In this document: piece after piece, positions 50,200 to 59,568 of the stretch
Numbering within the stretch: the stretch's first letter is position 1
How the letters are laid out: each line of letters starts with the position of its first letter
NCBI RefSeq assembly: GCF_017876595.1
Contig: NZ_JAGIOG010000001.1
Coordinates: 3,100,001-3,164,000, forward strand
Direction: 5' to 3'
DNA from: Aeromicrobium fastidiosum
GTDB lineage: Bacteria; Actinomycetota; Actinomycetes; Propionibacteriales; Nocardioidaceae
Length of the DNA stretch: 64,000 bases
The notes under the pieces: generated by a model
What the model was told of the DNA's origin: nothing
The model's database searches: none
The model's input: the letters and a program-made list of their open reading frames with translations, nothing else
Translations under genes and position numbers: made by a program

Positions 50200-50656
50200 C
50201 GAGCCGCGACGACAGCGAGTCGAGACCGTCGAGCGTCGAGACGACGGCTCCGGCCAGCTCGCCGCCCTTGACGGCGAAGTGCCGGCCGAAGTAGTCGAGG
50301 TGCTCGGCGTGCTCGTGGAAGTGGTGCGGGGTCAGGACGGCTGAGAACACCGGCACGTCGGTCTCCAGCTGGATGCGCATCAGGGCGTCGACGACGCTGG
50401 CGGCCACGAACTCGTGCCGGTAGATGCCGCCGTCCACGACGAGGGCACAGGCCGCGATCGCGTCGTGCTGACCGGCCATCGCCAGGCGGCGGGCGTGCAG
50501 CGGGATCTCGAAGGCACCCGGCACCTCGAAGACGTCGACGCCGTCGATGCCGCGCTCGGTGAGTCCGTCCCGGGCTGCCTCGACCGCCCGGTCGACGATC
50601 TCGGAGTGCCAGCGAGCCGCCACGATGGCGACCCGGCGGGTGGTTGTCGTGCTCAT
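50195..50656 (-). CDS. ribH: 6,7-dimethyl-8-ribityllumazine synthase
   Basis: The 153-residue enzyme catalyses the penultimate step of riboflavin synthesis. Conserved elements are V-A-I-V-A-A-R-W-H, V-F-E-V-P-G-A-F-E-I-P for substrate binding, and A-C-A-L-V-V-D-G-G-I-Y-R-H-E-F-V-A. ATG 50656 follows AGGAGGAAGAC. It is isolated from other riboflavin genes except a RibD-C-like reductase 2 kb away. Confidence 0.93.
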   Translation of the reverse strand: MSTTTTRRVAIVAARWHSEIVDRAVEAARDGLTERGIDGVDVFEVPGAFEIPLHARRLAMAGQHDAIAACALVVDGGIYRHEFVAASVVDALMRIQLETDVPVFSAVLTPHHFHEHAEHLDYFGRHFAVKGGELAGAVVSTLDGLDSLSSRLA

Positions 50657-50776
50657 GTCTTCCTCCTGGTCGACGGCGCGAACCGGCCGGCGGACGGCGG
50701 ACGCGCCGGCCGAACGTACCACCGCGCGCACGGACCACGTGCTGCACGCCACCCACCGGACACCTACCGTGGCCGG

Positions 50777-51841
50777 GTGACCTCCCGGCCCCGCGACATC
50801 GACTGGACGGCGTGGGCACTGTTCGTCGCTGCGGTCGCGGTGACCTCCACAGTGCTCAGCATCGGGGGGTTCCCGTCACCCCTGCTGTTCGGCGGGCTGC
50901 TCGGTGCACTGGTGTTCGCGCTAGGGTCGCCGCGCGAGGTGTCGCTGCCTCGCTGGTCGTTCGTGGCGGGGCAGGCGATCATCGGCGTCACGATCGGTGC
51001 CATGGTCGACGTCGGGACCCTCGTCGACCTCGGCGGCGACTGGCCCGCTGTCATCGTCATCTCCGTGGTGACCCTGGTGCTCAGCGTGGTCGCGGGTCAG
51101 GCGCTGCGGCTGCACGGCGGGGTCAGCGCCGTGACGGCATCGTTCTCGTCGGTGGCCGGTGGCGCGTCGGGCATGACCGCGATCGCCCACGACCTCGGTG
51201 CGGACGACCGCGTCGTCACGGTCATCCAGTACCTGCGCGTGCTGATCGTGCTGCTCGCGATGCCAGCGGCCGTCTCGGTCGTGTTCCATCCCGACGGCGG
51301 TGCCGGGCTCGCGACCGCCGTGGCGGCCCCGCGCTGGTCCGTCGACGCGCTGGCCTACACCGCGCTCGCCGTCGTGGGGGGCGTGCTCGTGGGACGCCTG
51401 TTGCGGCTGCCCTCACCCGCCCTGCTCGGAGCACTGCTCGTGGCCGCGGCCCTCGCCGCGCTGCCCGTCTTCGGCGACGTCCAGGTGCCCGCCTGGCTGC
51501 AGGGCGTCGGCTACGTGCTGATCGGCGCGCAGGTGGGCCTGAGGTTCACGGTGGCCAGCCTGCGGGCCATCGGGCGGATGCTGCCGACGGCCCTGCTGGT
51601 CATCGTCTTCATCATCGGCTCGTGCGCCGCGTTCGGCGTGCTGCTGGCCGACCTGACCGGCGTCTCCCGGCTCGACGCCTACCTCGCGACGACGCCGGGC
51701 GGTCTCTACGCCGTCCTGGCCACCGCGGCCGACACCGGCGGCAACGTGACCTTCGTGACCGCGGTGCAGCTCATCCGGCTCCTGCTGGTGCTGATCGCCG
51801 CTCCGTTGCTCGCGCGGTGGCTGACCCGTCGGCACAGCTGA
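50777..51841 (+). CDS. AbrB-family integral membrane protein
   Basis: The 354-residue protein has about ten hydrophobic segments and an internal duplication of the membrane AbrB (ammonia-monooxygenase-like, DUF/COG3180) family: G-A-L-V-F-A-L, S-S-V-A-G-G-A-S-G-M-T-A-I-A-H-D-L-G-A-D and T-T-P-G-G-L-Y-A-V-L-A-T-A. The function of this family is not settled. GTG 50777 gives a normal length. It is divergent from ribH. Confidence 0.85.
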   Translation: MTSRPRDIDWTAWALFVAAVAVTSTVLSIGGFPSPLLFGGLLGALVFALGSPREVSLPRWSFVAGQAIIGVTIGAMVDVGTLVDLGGDWPAVIVISVVTLVLSVVAGQALRLHGGVSAVTASFSSVAGGASGMTAIAHDLGADDRVVTVIQYLRVLIVLLAMPAAVSVVFHPDGGAGLATAVAAPRWSVDALAYTALAVVGGVLVGRLLRLPSPALLGALLVAAALAALPVFGDVQVPAWLQGVGYVLIGAQVGLRFTVASLRAIGRMLPTALLVIVFIIGSCAAFGVLLADLTGVSRLDAYLATTPGGLYAVLATAADTGGNVTFVTAVQLIRLLLVLIAAPLLARWLTRRHS

Positions 51842-51860
51842 GCATCGGCCGACCGACGGT

Positions 51861-52715
51861 CTACATCGCCGCGAGCCGCGCCTTCTCGGCCTCGACGTCG
51901 AAGTCGGCCGCCGGCCACTGCAGGTCGAGCGCCCGCAGCTGCTCGAGCAGCAGCGTCGCGACGGCCCAGTTGCGGTACCACTTGCGCCCGCTCGGCACGA
52001 CGTGCCAGGCGCCGTTGCCCGTCGAGCAGCGCTCGAGCGCCACGGCGTAGGCGTCCTGGTAGTCGTCCCACAGCGCCCTCTCGTCGAGATCGCCGGCGTT
52101 GTACTTCCAGTACTTGGTCGGATCGTCGAGCCGGGCGGCGAGGCGCTCCTTCTGGTCGTCGGGCGTGATGTGCAGGAAGCACTTCACGATGACCCCGCCG
52201 GATGCCCTGAACGACCGCTCGAAGTCGTTGATCGCGATGTAGCGCCGGGAGATCTCGTCGTCGTCCACGAGGTGGCGCACCTTGCCGATTAGGACGTCCT
52301 CGTAGTGCGAGCGGTCGAAGATGCCGATCATGCCCGGCTCCGGCAACGCGTTCTCGATGCGCCACAGGAAGTCGTGCTCGAGCTCGGTGGCCGTCGGCTT
52401 CTTGAACGACGTGATCGACAGGCCCTGCGGGTCGACGAGACCCGCGACGTGACGCACGATCCCCCCCTTGCCGGAGGTGTCCATGCCCTGGAGAACCAGC
52501 AGCACCTTGGTCGGGCTCGCCCCCGACCGTCCGCCGGCGAACAGCTTCTCCTGCAGGCCGTCGAGCTCTTCGCCGATCGCGGCGAGCGCCTTCGCGGCAT
52601 CGGCCTTCTTGCCGTCGAAGCCCGTCGTGGCCCGCGAGTCGAAGGTCGTGAGATCGACGTGCCCCGACACGGCCAGCTGCGACGACAGGGACGGTGCGGG
52701 CGATGACTTCGACAT
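51861..52715 (-). CDS. Polyphosphate kinase 2 (PPK2) family protein
   Basis: The 284-residue kinase has Walker A G-M-D-T-S-G-K-G-G (77-85), Walker B I-F-D-R-S-H-Y-E-D-V-L and the R-R-Y-I-A-I-N-D-F-E lid segment of single-domain PPK2 enzymes. It transfers phosphate between polyphosphate and nucleotides; whether it prefers ADP or AMP cannot be read. It is convergent with the AbrB-like gene and divergent from the RibD-like gene. Confidence 0.9.
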   Translation of the reverse strand: MSKSSPAPSLSSQLAVSGHVDLTTFDSRATTGFDGKKADAAKALAAIGEELDGLQEKLFAGGRSGASPTKVLLVLQGMDTSGKGGIVRHVAGLVDPQGLSITSFKKPTATELEHDFLWRIENALPEPGMIGIFDRSHYEDVLIGKVRHLVDDDEISRRYIAINDFERSFRASGGVIVKCFLHITPDDQKERLAARLDDPTKYWKYNAGDLDERALWDDYQDAYAVALERCSTGNGAWHVVPSGRKWYRNWAVATLLLEQLRALDLQWPAADFDVEAEKARLAAM

Positions 52716-52756
52716 GTCGAAAGTATGGCGGACGAGGCCCCCGTACGCTTCGTGAC

Positions 52757-53407
52757 ATGGACCTGGACGACGCCGAGATCGCACGCCTCTACGCCTATCC
52801 GGAGAGCGAACGGCCCTGGATCCGGACGAACTTCGTCACGACGATCGACGGTGCCGCGCACGGCTCGGACGGCGTCTCCGGCACGCTCGGAGGCGACGCG
52901 GACAAGCGGGTCTTCGACGTCCTGCGGTCCCTCGCCGACGTCGTGCTGGTGGGAGCCGGGACGGCCCGCGACGAGGGGTACGGCCCGGCCGACGTCCCGA
53001 TCGCCCTGGTCAGTCGCAGCCTCGACGTCCCTGACCGCCTCGTCGTGCCCGGCACGGTCGTGATCACCTCGGCACACGCTCCCGCCGGGCGCATCGCCGA
53101 GCTGCGCGCGACGGTCGACGTGATCGCCGTGGGTGAGGGCAGCATCGACTGGCCGGCCGTCCTCGACGAGCTGTCGTCCCGGGGCTGGAACCATGTGCTG
53201 TGCGAGGGAGGCCCGTCGCTGCACGGCGAGCTGATCGGTCTCGACCTCGTCGACGAGATCTGCCTGACCGTCGCCCCCGTGCTCGCCGCCGGACCGGCGC
53301 CCCGCATCGCCCACGGCGACGCAGGTGTCGACCGGCCGATGACGCTGGGTCACGCGGTCGCAGCCCGCGACGTCCTGCTGACGAGGTGGGTCCGCACCCG
53401 CGCGTAG
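52757..53407 (+). CDS. RibD C-terminal-like pyrimidine reductase
   Basis: The 216-residue protein has the dihydrofolate-reductase-like fold of the RibD reductase domain: N-F-V-T-T-I-D-G-A-A-H-G, A-D-V-V-L-V-G-A-G-T-A-R-D-E-G-Y and V-L-C-E-G-G-P-S-L-H-G-E-L. It probably uses NADPH to reduce a pyrimidine or pteridine-like substrate. The stand-alone form near ribH is common in Actinobacteria. Its ATG at 52757 is 41 bp from the divergent PPK2 gene. Confidence 0.82.
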   Translation: MDLDDAEIARLYAYPESERPWIRTNFVTTIDGAAHGSDGVSGTLGGDADKRVFDVLRSLADVVLVGAGTARDEGYGPADVPIALVSRSLDVPDRLVVPGTVVITSAHAPAGRIAELRATVDVIAVGEGSIDWPAVLDELSSRGWNHVLCEGGPSLHGELIGLDLVDEICLTVAPVLAAGPAPRIAHGDAGVDRPMTLGHAVAARDVLLTRWVRTRA

Positions 53408-53433
53408 GCTGGAGGCGACGAAGGGACACGCAC

Positions 53434-53922
53434 ATGTTCGACGTTTCACTGCTCATCGAGCGTCAGCTCAACGACCTCGACGCAGACCAGGTCATCGCCC
53501 TGCACGAGGGGCTCGACGACACCGTCCGCTACCACCTGCTGCTGCCGGTCGACAGCTCCTCGGCGATGCTGGTGTCGTCGATGGGATCACTGGGCGGCCA
53601 GGTCGTCCCGATCACCGACCCGACGACGATCGACGAGGTCCAGGACAGCATCGACAGCGTCGGTCAGTCCGAGCTCGACGCCAGCGCGGCGCTGCTGACC
53701 GAGCGCGGACAGCAGGTCACGGCCACGATCACGGAGGGCGATCCCGTCGAGGCGCTGGTCGAGCTGGTCAAGAGCACTGCCTCGTCCGAGGTCATCATCC
53801 TGACCGAGCCCCACGTCGTGAAGGAGTTCCTCCAGATCGACTGGACGTCGCGTGCCCAGCGCAAGCTCGACGTGCCCAGCGTCCACCTGCTCGAGCACGT
53901 GCCGTTCGACGCCCAGCGGTGA
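53434..53922 (+). CDS. Conserved protein of unknown function, possible USP-like fold
   Basis: The 162-residue acidic soluble protein has alternating strands and helices (H-L-L-L-P-V-D-S, V-I-I-L-T-E-P-H-V-V, V-P-S-V-H-L-L-E-H) reminiscent of universal stress proteins, without a clear nucleotide loop. A ribosome-binding site (AAGGGA) lies 10 bases upstream of the ATG. It sits 26 bp after the RibD-like gene and 37 bp before msrB and may be co-transcribed. Confidence 0.6.
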   Translation: MFDVSLLIERQLNDLDADQVIALHEGLDDTVRYHLLLPVDSSSAMLVSSMGSLGGQVVPITDPTTIDEVQDSIDSVGQSELDASAALLTERGQQVTATITEGDPVEALVELVKSTASSEVIILTEPHVVKEFLQIDWTSRAQRKLDVPSVHLLEHVPFDAQR

Positions 53923-53959
53923 ACCGGCCCGTCCTGGCGCACCGACGTAGGCTTGACGC

Positions 53960-54382
53960 ATGAGCAAGCCGAGCGAGAAGACCTACCCGGTCGACAAGAC
54001 CGATGCCGAGTGGAAGGCCGAGCTCAGCCCGGCCGAGTACCAGGTGCTGCGCAAGGCGGGCACCGAGCGTCCGTTCAGCTCGTCGTACGAGACCGACCCG
54101 ACGGTCGGGGTGTACGAGTGCCGCGCGTGCGGTGCCGAGCTGTTCCGCAGCGAGACCAAATTCGACGCCCACTGCGGCTGGCCGGCGTTCTACGCGCCGC
54201 TGGCCGAGGACCGGGTCGAGTACATCGAGGACCGCTCGATGTTCGGGGGCGTGCGCACCGAGGTGCGCTGCGCGACGTGCGGATCCCACCTGGGGCACGT
54301 GTTCGAGGGCGAGGGCTTCGGCACTCCCACCGACCAGCGCTACTGCATCAACGGCGTCGCCCTCAAGCTCGCCGCCGACTGA
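53960..54382 (+). CDS. msrB: Peptide-methionine (R)-S-oxide reductase
   Basis: The 140-residue enzyme reduces methionine-R-sulfoxide in proteins. Zinc ligands C54-R-A-C57 and C104-A-T-C107 and the catalytic Cys129 in D-Q-R-Y-C-I-N are in place, as are C-G-W-P-A-F-Y and G-H-V-F-E-G-E-G-F. It is cytoplasmic and single-domain. Confidence 0.95.
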   Translation: MSKPSEKTYPVDKTDAEWKAELSPAEYQVLRKAGTERPFSSSYETDPTVGVYECRACGAELFRSETKFDAHCGWPAFYAPLAEDRVEYIEDRSMFGGVRTEVRCATCGSHLGHVFEGEGFGTPTDQRYCINGVALKLAAD

Positions 54383-54386
54383 TCCC

Positions 54387-54457
54387 CGCTGGGCCTGACG
54401 TTTCTGCGGACACGCCGTCGGCGTGTCGTTGAAAACGTCAGGCCCAGCGTGTTTTTA
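54387..54457 (+). terminator. Strong terminator between msrB and chdC
   Basis: Perfect 17-bp arms begin CGCTGGGCCTGACGTTT and pair with AAACGTCAGGCCCAGCG ending at 54449. An inner hairpin GACACGCC/GGCGTGTC sits in the loop, and TGTTTTTA follows. The T tract overlaps the stop codon of the convergent chdC. Confidence 0.88.
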
Positions 54458-55180
54458 CGGCCAGAGGTCGGCGAGCTCGCCGACGCTGAGCGCCCGTCCG
54501 GTGTAGAACGGGATCTCCTCACGCACGTGGCGACGCGCCTCGGTGGCGCGCAGCTCGCGCATCAGGTCGACGATGCGGTAGAGCTCCTTGGCCTCGAACG
54601 CCAGGATCCACTCGTAGTCGCCGAGCGCGAACGAGGCGACGGTGTTGGCCCGCACGTCGGGGTAGTCGCGCGCCGCCATGCCGTGCTCCTTCAGGATGGC
54701 GCGGCGCTCGTCGTCGGGCAGCAGGTACCAGTCGTACGACCGCACGAACGGGTAGACGCAGACGTACGGCTGCACCTCCTCGTCGGCCATGAACGCCGGG
54801 ATGTGAGAGCGGTTGAACTCGGCCGGACGGTGCAGGGCCATCTGCGACCACACGGGGGCCAGCCGCGATCCGAGCGCCGTGCGCCGGAACGCGTTGTAGG
54901 CGATCTGCAGCGCGTCGCTCGTCGGCGCGTGCCACCAGATCATCAGGTCGGCGTCGGCACGCAGGCCGCTGACGTCGTACGTGCCGCGCACGATCGTGTC
55001 GTCGGCCGCGAGCTTCGCGAACAGCGCGTCGACCTCGTCGGCTTCAGCCTGTCGGTCGGCGTCGCCGAGCACTCGGTCGAGCCGGAACACCGACCACATC
55101 GTGTATCGGATGGTCTCGTTGATCTCCTTGGCCAGCTTGCCAGCGTTGGGGATGCGTCCGGAGTCGGTCGGCGAAGTCAT
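54455..55180 (-). CDS. chdC: Coproheme decarboxylase ChdC (HemQ)
   Basis: The 241-residue chlorite-dismutase-fold protein converts coprohaem to haem b, the last step of the Gram-positive haem route. Visible family features are Y-T-M-W-S-V-F-R at the N-terminus, [12 protein letters not shown] with the reactive tyrosine region, and [10 protein letters not shown] with the probable proximal His. ATG 55180 overlaps the upstream stop by 4 bp, coupling it to hemY. Confidence 0.93.
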   Translation of the reverse strand: MTSPTDSGRIPNAGKLAKEINETIRYTMWSVFRLDRVLGDADRQAEADEVDALFAKLAADDTIVRGTYDVSGLRADADLMIWWHAPTSDALQIAYNAFRRTALGSRLAPVWSQMALHRPAEFNRSHIPAFMADEEVQPYVCVYPFVRSYDWYLLPDDERRAILKEHGMAARDYPDVRANTVASFALGDYEWILAFEAKELYRIVDLMRELRATEARRHVREEIPFYTGRALSVGELADLWP

Positions 55181-56508
55181 GCCTCGATTGTCCCAGCGTC
55201 GAGCAACCGGCGGGCAGCCGCCCGTCCCGAGGCGATGACGGCCGGGATGCCGACGCCGCGGTAGGCAGCGCCGCAGACCTCCAGACCCGGCACCGCCGCG
55301 ACGGATCGCTCGACGGTCTCGACCCGGTCGAGGTGACCCACGTCGTACTGGGGCAGGCCGCCGCCCCACCGCTGCACGACCTGGTCGACCGGATCGGGCA
55401 GCGTGCCGAAGGCCGACCGCAGATCGGCCAGCGCCCGCGACGCCAGCTCGCCGTCGTCGTGCTGCAGCAGCGTGGCGTCACCCGCCCGTCCCACGGACGT
55501 GCGGATGACGGTGCGCCCGCTGTCGCCGACCCAGCCCCACTTGTTGGACGAGACCGTGGCCGCCTTGATGAACGTGCCGTCGACCGGCGGCACGAGGAAC
55601 CCGGATCCCTCGGGCACGACGGCGTCGTCGAGGACGAAGGTGATGATCGCCATGCTGGCGTAGTCGATCGCTGCCAGCGCGAACGCCGCATCGGGCGCCT
55701 CCTCGGCGAGCAGCCGGGCCGCTGCAGGGGCTGGTGCGGCCACGATGACGGCGTCGACGTCGACCGTCTCGACGTCCGTGGTCGGGCCGACGGTCAGCCG
55801 CCAGCCCTCCGCCGTGCGGGTCGCGGTGCGCACCGTCGAGGACAGGCGCACCTCGATGCCGTCGGTGTCGGCGACCGCGGCGGGCAGCTGTCCCACTCCC
55901 CCGACCAGGCCCGCGAACACGGGGCCCGACGCCGTCGCGGCGGCACGGTGCTCGGCTGCGGCGGTCACGAGGTCGTCGCCCAGCGCGGCGATCTGCGGGG
56001 TCGTCGCGCGCAGCGACAACTGGTCGGTGTGGCCGGCGTAGACACCGCCGAGCAGCGGCTCGACGAGCCGGTCGAGCACGTCGCGCCCCAGCCGCTCCGT
56101 GACGAAGTCGGCCACTGACACGTCGTGCTCCGGGGCCGGCAGGATGCGAGGCTCCGGCATCACGGCGATGCCGGACGCCGCCAGCGCCTCCGGGTCGGCC
56201 GGGATGCCCATCACGGTGGGCGGCATCGCGCGCAGCGCTCCATGCGTCCAGATCGAGGCGGTGATGGTCTCGGGGTGGACGACACGGTCGTCGAGACCGA
56301 CCGCGGAGATGAGGTCGAGGCCCTCGGGCCGACGGGCCAGGACCGACTCGGCACCCAGGTCGAGCGTCAGGCCGCCGACCTGGCCGAGCCTCAGTTTGCC
56401 GCCGAGGCGGTCGGACCCCTCGAGCACCAGCACGTCGACGCCCGCCGTCGCGAGCTCGTGGGCCGCGGCCAGGCCTGCCATGCCGCCACCGACGACGGCG
56501 ACCCTCAC
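55177..56508 (-). CDS. hemY: Coproporphyrinogen/protoporphyrinogen oxidase (HemY/CgoX)
   Basis: The 443-residue flavoprotein has an N-terminal FAD motif [14 protein letters not shown] and [12 protein letters not shown]. It also has the family [11 protein letters not shown] and a C-terminal [12 protein letters not shown]. With ChdC next to it, the coproporphyrin-dependent route is implied, so its product is probably coproporphyrin III. The GTG at 56508 overlaps the hemE stop by 4 bp. Confidence 0.92.
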   Translation of the reverse strand: MRVAVVGGGMAGLAAAHELATAGVDVLVLEGSDRLGGKLRLGQVGGLTLDLGAESVLARRPEGLDLISAVGLDDRVVHPETITASIWTHGALRAMPPTVMGIPADPEALAASGIAVMPEPRILPAPEHDVSVADFVTERLGRDVLDRLVEPLLGGVYAGHTDQLSLRATTPQIAALGDDLVTAAAEHRAAATASGPVFAGLVGGVGQLPAAVADTDGIEVRLSSTVRTATRTAEGWRLTVGPTTDVETVDVDAVIVAAPAPAAARLLAEEAPDAAFALAAIDYASMAIITFVLDDAVVPEGSGFLVPPVDGTFIKAATVSSNKWGWVGDSGRTVIRTSVGRAGDATLLQHDDGELASRALADLRSAFGTLPDPVDQVVQRWGGGLPQYDVGHLDRVETVERSVAAVPGLEVCGAAYRGVGIPAVIASGRAAARRLLDAGTIEA

Positions 56509-57548
56509 GCGTCGGCCGGCTCGTAGGAGTGCACGAAGTCGACGAGCCGCGTCAGCGAGTCGGGATCGGTCGCCGGCAGCACGCCGTGGCCGAGGTTGAA
56601 CACGTGTCCCTCGGCCGCGCGGCCCGCCTCGATGACCTCGGCGGCCCGGGCGTGGACGAACTCGGTGGGGGCGAACAGCGTCGTCGGGTCGAGGTTGCCC
56701 TGGACGGCCTTGCCGGGGCCGATGCGCTTGACGGCCTCGTCGAGCGGCACCCGCCAGTCGACGCCGACGACGTCGGCACCCGCGTCGCCCATCGCGTGCA
56801 GCAGCTCGCCCGTGCCGACACCGAAGTGGATGCGTGGCACGCCCAGGTCGGCGACCGACTCGAGCACGGCGGTGGAGTGCGGCTTGACGTAGGTCTCGTA
56901 GTCGGCGAGCGACAGGTGCCCCGCCCATGAGTCGAACAGCTGGATCGCCGACGCGCCGGCCTCGACCTGCATCCGCAGGAACTGACCGGCGATGACCGCC
57001 ATGCGTCCGAGCAGCGCGTGCCACAGCTCGGGGTCGGAGTACATGAGCTGCTTGGTGAGCCGGTGGTCGCGCGACGGACCACCCTCGACCAGGTAGGACG
57101 CGAGCGTGAACGGCGCGCCGGCGAAGCCGATCAGCGGCGTGGACCCGAGCTCGCCGACCAGTGCCGTCACGGCGTCGGTGATGGTGCGGACGTCATCGGG
57201 CTCGACGTCGCGGAACTGGGCCAGCTGGTCGGCCGACCGGATCGGCTCGGCGACGACGGGGCCCGTGCCGGGGACGATGTCGAGGTCGACGCCGATCGCC
57301 TTGAGCGGCACGACGATGTCGGAGAAGAAGATCGCCGCGTCGACGCCGTGCCGGCGGACGGGCTGCATCGTGATCTCGACGACCATGTCGGTGCGGAAGC
57401 ACGAGTCGAGCATCGCGGTTCCCTCGCGGATCTTGAGGTACTCCGGGAGCGACCGACCCGCCTGCCGCATGAACCACACCGGCGTGTGAGCCGGTCGTTC
57501 ACCCCGGCAGGCCTGCAGGAACGCGCTGTCAGTCAGTGTCGAAGTCAC
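56505..57548 (-). CDS. hemE: Uroporphyrinogen decarboxylase
   Basis: The 347-residue TIM-barrel enzyme converts uroporphyrinogen III to coproporphyrinogen III. The signature [15 protein letters not shown] is near residue 23, and the catalytic Asp region F-F-S-D-I-V-V-P and [12 protein letters not shown] are present. It is first in the hemE-hemY-chdC operon. Confidence 0.95.
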   Translation of the reverse strand: MTSTLTDSAFLQACRGERPAHTPVWFMRQAGRSLPEYLKIREGTAMLDSCFRTDMVVEITMQPVRRHGVDAAIFFSDIVVPLKAIGVDLDIVPGTGPVVAEPIRSADQLAQFRDVEPDDVRTITDAVTALVGELGSTPLIGFAGAPFTLASYLVEGGPSRDHRLTKQLMYSDPELWHALLGRMAVIAGQFLRMQVEAGASAIQLFDSWAGHLSLADYETYVKPHSTAVLESVADLGVPRIHFGVGTGELLHAMGDAGADVVGVDWRVPLDEAVKRIGPGKAVQGNLDPTTLFAPTEFVHARAAEVIEAGRAAEGHVFNLGHGVLPATDPDSLTRLVDFVHSYEPADA

Positions 57549-57618
57549 CGGTTCAGTCTCTCAGGTCGTGCGGAGTGTCGCTCCCGGGACCTGACCCCGG
57601 CGCACCTACCATCACAGG

Positions 57619-58218
57619 GTGGCAGTCCGCAGTGAGATCGATCGCACACCTGCTCGGTTCACCGAGGCCGTCGAGCAGGTGCGGCAGGCCGTGCTGCGCC
57701 CCGAGGTCGTGGTCGACGACATGCCGGCGCCCCAGCGCATCGCGCCGCACGCCTTCGCGATGAGCGGCGACGTGGTGGTCGACGACGACGACCTGGCGAC
57801 GGGCCGCTTCATCCTGCTGCACGACCCGGCCGGCAACGACGCGTGGGGCGGGACGTTCCGCTGCGTCACGTTCGCGCGGGCCGACATCGAGGCCGACATG
57901 GCCGCCGACCCCTCGCTGCCCGCCGTCGGCTGGAGCTGGCTGACCGAGGCGCTCGACGCCCACGGCAGCGAATACTCCGCGGCCAGTGGCAGCGTGACGG
58001 TCGTCCGCTCCGAGGGATTCGGCGAGATGGAGGACGACGGCACCGACGCGCAGATCGAGGTGCGCGCGTCGTGGACGCCGCACATGGACGTGCCCGACGG
58101 CTCGTCCGGCGCGGGCGGTCACGCCGCGGCGTGGTCCAACCTGCTGTGCGCCATCGCCGGCCTGCCGCCACTGGCTCCCGGGGTCATCCCGCTGCAGCGC
58201 AGGAGAGGTGTGCGTTGA
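57619..58218 (+). CDS. DUF3000 protein
   Basis: The 199-residue protein matches the actinobacterial DUF3000 family: a helical N-terminus, I-A-P-H-A-F-A-M-S-G-D-V, a C-terminal S-G-A-G-G-H-A-A-A-W-S-N-L-L-C-A-I-A-G-L and a basic tail. The function is unknown. It overlaps the RNase D gene by 4 bp (TTGA), a conserved pairing, and is divergent from hemE. The GTG at 57619 is the start. Confidence 0.85.
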   Translation: MAVRSEIDRTPARFTEAVEQVRQAVLRPEVVVDDMPAPQRIAPHAFAMSGDVVVDDDDLATGRFILLHDPAGNDAWGGTFRCVTFARADIEADMAADPSLPAVGWSWLTEALDAHGSEYSAASGSVTVVRSEGFGEMEDDGTDAQIEVRASWTPHMDVPDGSSGAGGHAAAWSNLLCAIAGLPPLAPGVIPLQRRRGVR

Positions 58219-59486
58219 CCTCGGCCGACCTGCCGGACGGAGCAGACGTCGTCGCGACCGACGACGTGGCGACCGAGCCGGTCACCCCCGACGCGCCCCG
58301 GCTCGAGCTGCGCGACCCGCTGCCCCCCGTCGTCGACACCGTCGCCGCGCTCGACGACACGTGCGCGCGCATCCTCGCCGGCACGGGCCCCATCGCGCTC
58401 GACGCCGAGCGGGCATCGGGCTACCGCTACTCGCAGCGCGCCTACCTGATCCAGGTGCGCCGCGAGGGATCCGGCACGCACCTGATCGACCCCACGGCGT
58501 TCGACGGCCTCGTGCCGCTCGACACCGCCTTCGACGGCAACGAGTGGATCCTGCACGCCGCGACGCAGGACCTGATGTGCTTGGCCGAGGTGGGCCTCTA
58601 CCCCGAGCACCTGTTCGACACCGAGCTCGCCGGCCGCCTGCTCAACCTGCCGCGTGTCGGCCTCGCGGCGCTGGTCGAGCACTACCTGGGCCTCAGCCTG
58701 GCCAAGGAGTTCTCCGCCGCCGACTGGTCGACCCGGCCCCTGCCCGAGCCGTGGCTCGTCTACGCGGCACTCGACGTCGAGGTGCTCGTCGAGCTGCGCA
58801 ACCTGATCGACGCCGACCTGCAGCAGGCCGGCAAGCGCGAGTGGGCAGCCGAGGAGTTCGAGTCGCTGCTGCTGTTCCAGGGACCGCCCGAGCGCAAGGA
58901 GCCGTGGCGTCGCACGTCCGGCCTGCACAAGGCACGGGGACGCCGAGCACTCGGCATCGTCCGCGAGCTGTGGCAGGCGCGCGACGCGATCGCCGAGGAG
59001 CGTGACATCACGCCCGGACGCATCCTGGCCGACGCGTCGATCCTCGAGATCGCCACCTCGCCGCCGCACGACCTCAACGGGCTCAAGGGCATGCGCATCA
59101 TGCGCAACCGCGGACCACGCCGGTTCGTCGGCGAGTGGTTCGACGCCCTCGAGCGCGGACTCGCCCTCGACGAGCAGCTGCTGCCCACGACCAACCAGCG
59201 GGTCGACGGTCCCCCGCCGCCGCGGGCCTGGGCCGACAAGAATCCTGTCGCCGCTGAGCGGCTCGCGCGCTGCCGTGAGGTCGTCACGTCGATCGCCGAG
59301 GCCAACGACCTGCCGACCGAGAACCTCATCAGCCCGCAGCTCGTGCGCAACCTCGCGTGGGAGCCGCCGACCGAGGTCACCCTCGAGAGCGTCTCGGCCG
59401 CGCTGACGGGTCAGGGTGCCCGCCGCTGGCAGGTCGGTCTCGTCGCCGCGCAGCTGACCGACGCGCTCGGGACCGCTTCCTCCTGA
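58215..59486 (+). CDS. rnd: Ribonuclease D
   Basis: The 423-residue 3'-5' exoribonuclease has DEDDy motifs (L-D-A-E-R-A near residue 63, H-A-A-T-Q-D and Y-A-A-L-D-V-E-V) followed by an HRDC domain (R-A-L-G-I-V-R-E-L-W-Q-A-R-D). It trims stable RNA precursors. The start is an unusual TTG at 58215, chosen because AGGAGAGG lies 6 bases upstream and the frame overlaps DUF3000 as TTGA. Confidence 0.9.
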   Translation: MTSADLPDGADVVATDDVATEPVTPDAPRLELRDPLPPVVDTVAALDDTCARILAGTGPIALDAERASGYRYSQRAYLIQVRREGSGTHLIDPTAFDGLVPLDTAFDGNEWILHAATQDLMCLAEVGLYPEHLFDTELAGRLLNLPRVGLAALVEHYLGLSLAKEFSAADWSTRPLPEPWLVYAALDVEVLVELRNLIDADLQQAGKREWAAEEFESLLLFQGPPERKEPWRRTSGLHKARGRRALGIVRELWQARDAIAEERDITPGRILADASILEIATSPPHDLNGLKGMRIMRNRGPRRFVGEWFDALERGLALDEQLLPTTNQRVDGPPPPRAWADKNPVAAERLARCREVVTSIAEANDLPTENLISPQLVRNLAWEPPTEVTLESVSAALTGQGARRWQVGLVAAQLTDALGTASS

Positions 59487-59540
59487 CCGACCTCTGCCGC
59501 TGCCATTCTGGGCAAGATCACAGGCTGCTCGCGCGCCGGT

Positions 59541-59560
59541 GAGCATTGCCTTGCCTTACG
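59541..59560. promoter_or_regulatory. Possible iron-box upstream of the iron permease
   Basis: GAGCATTGCCTTGCCTTACG lies 9 bp before the efeU start and loosely resembles half of a DtxR/IdeR box (TTAGGnTAGCCTAACCTAA). The match is weak. Confidence 0.25.
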
Positions 59561-59568
59561 CTTCGTAG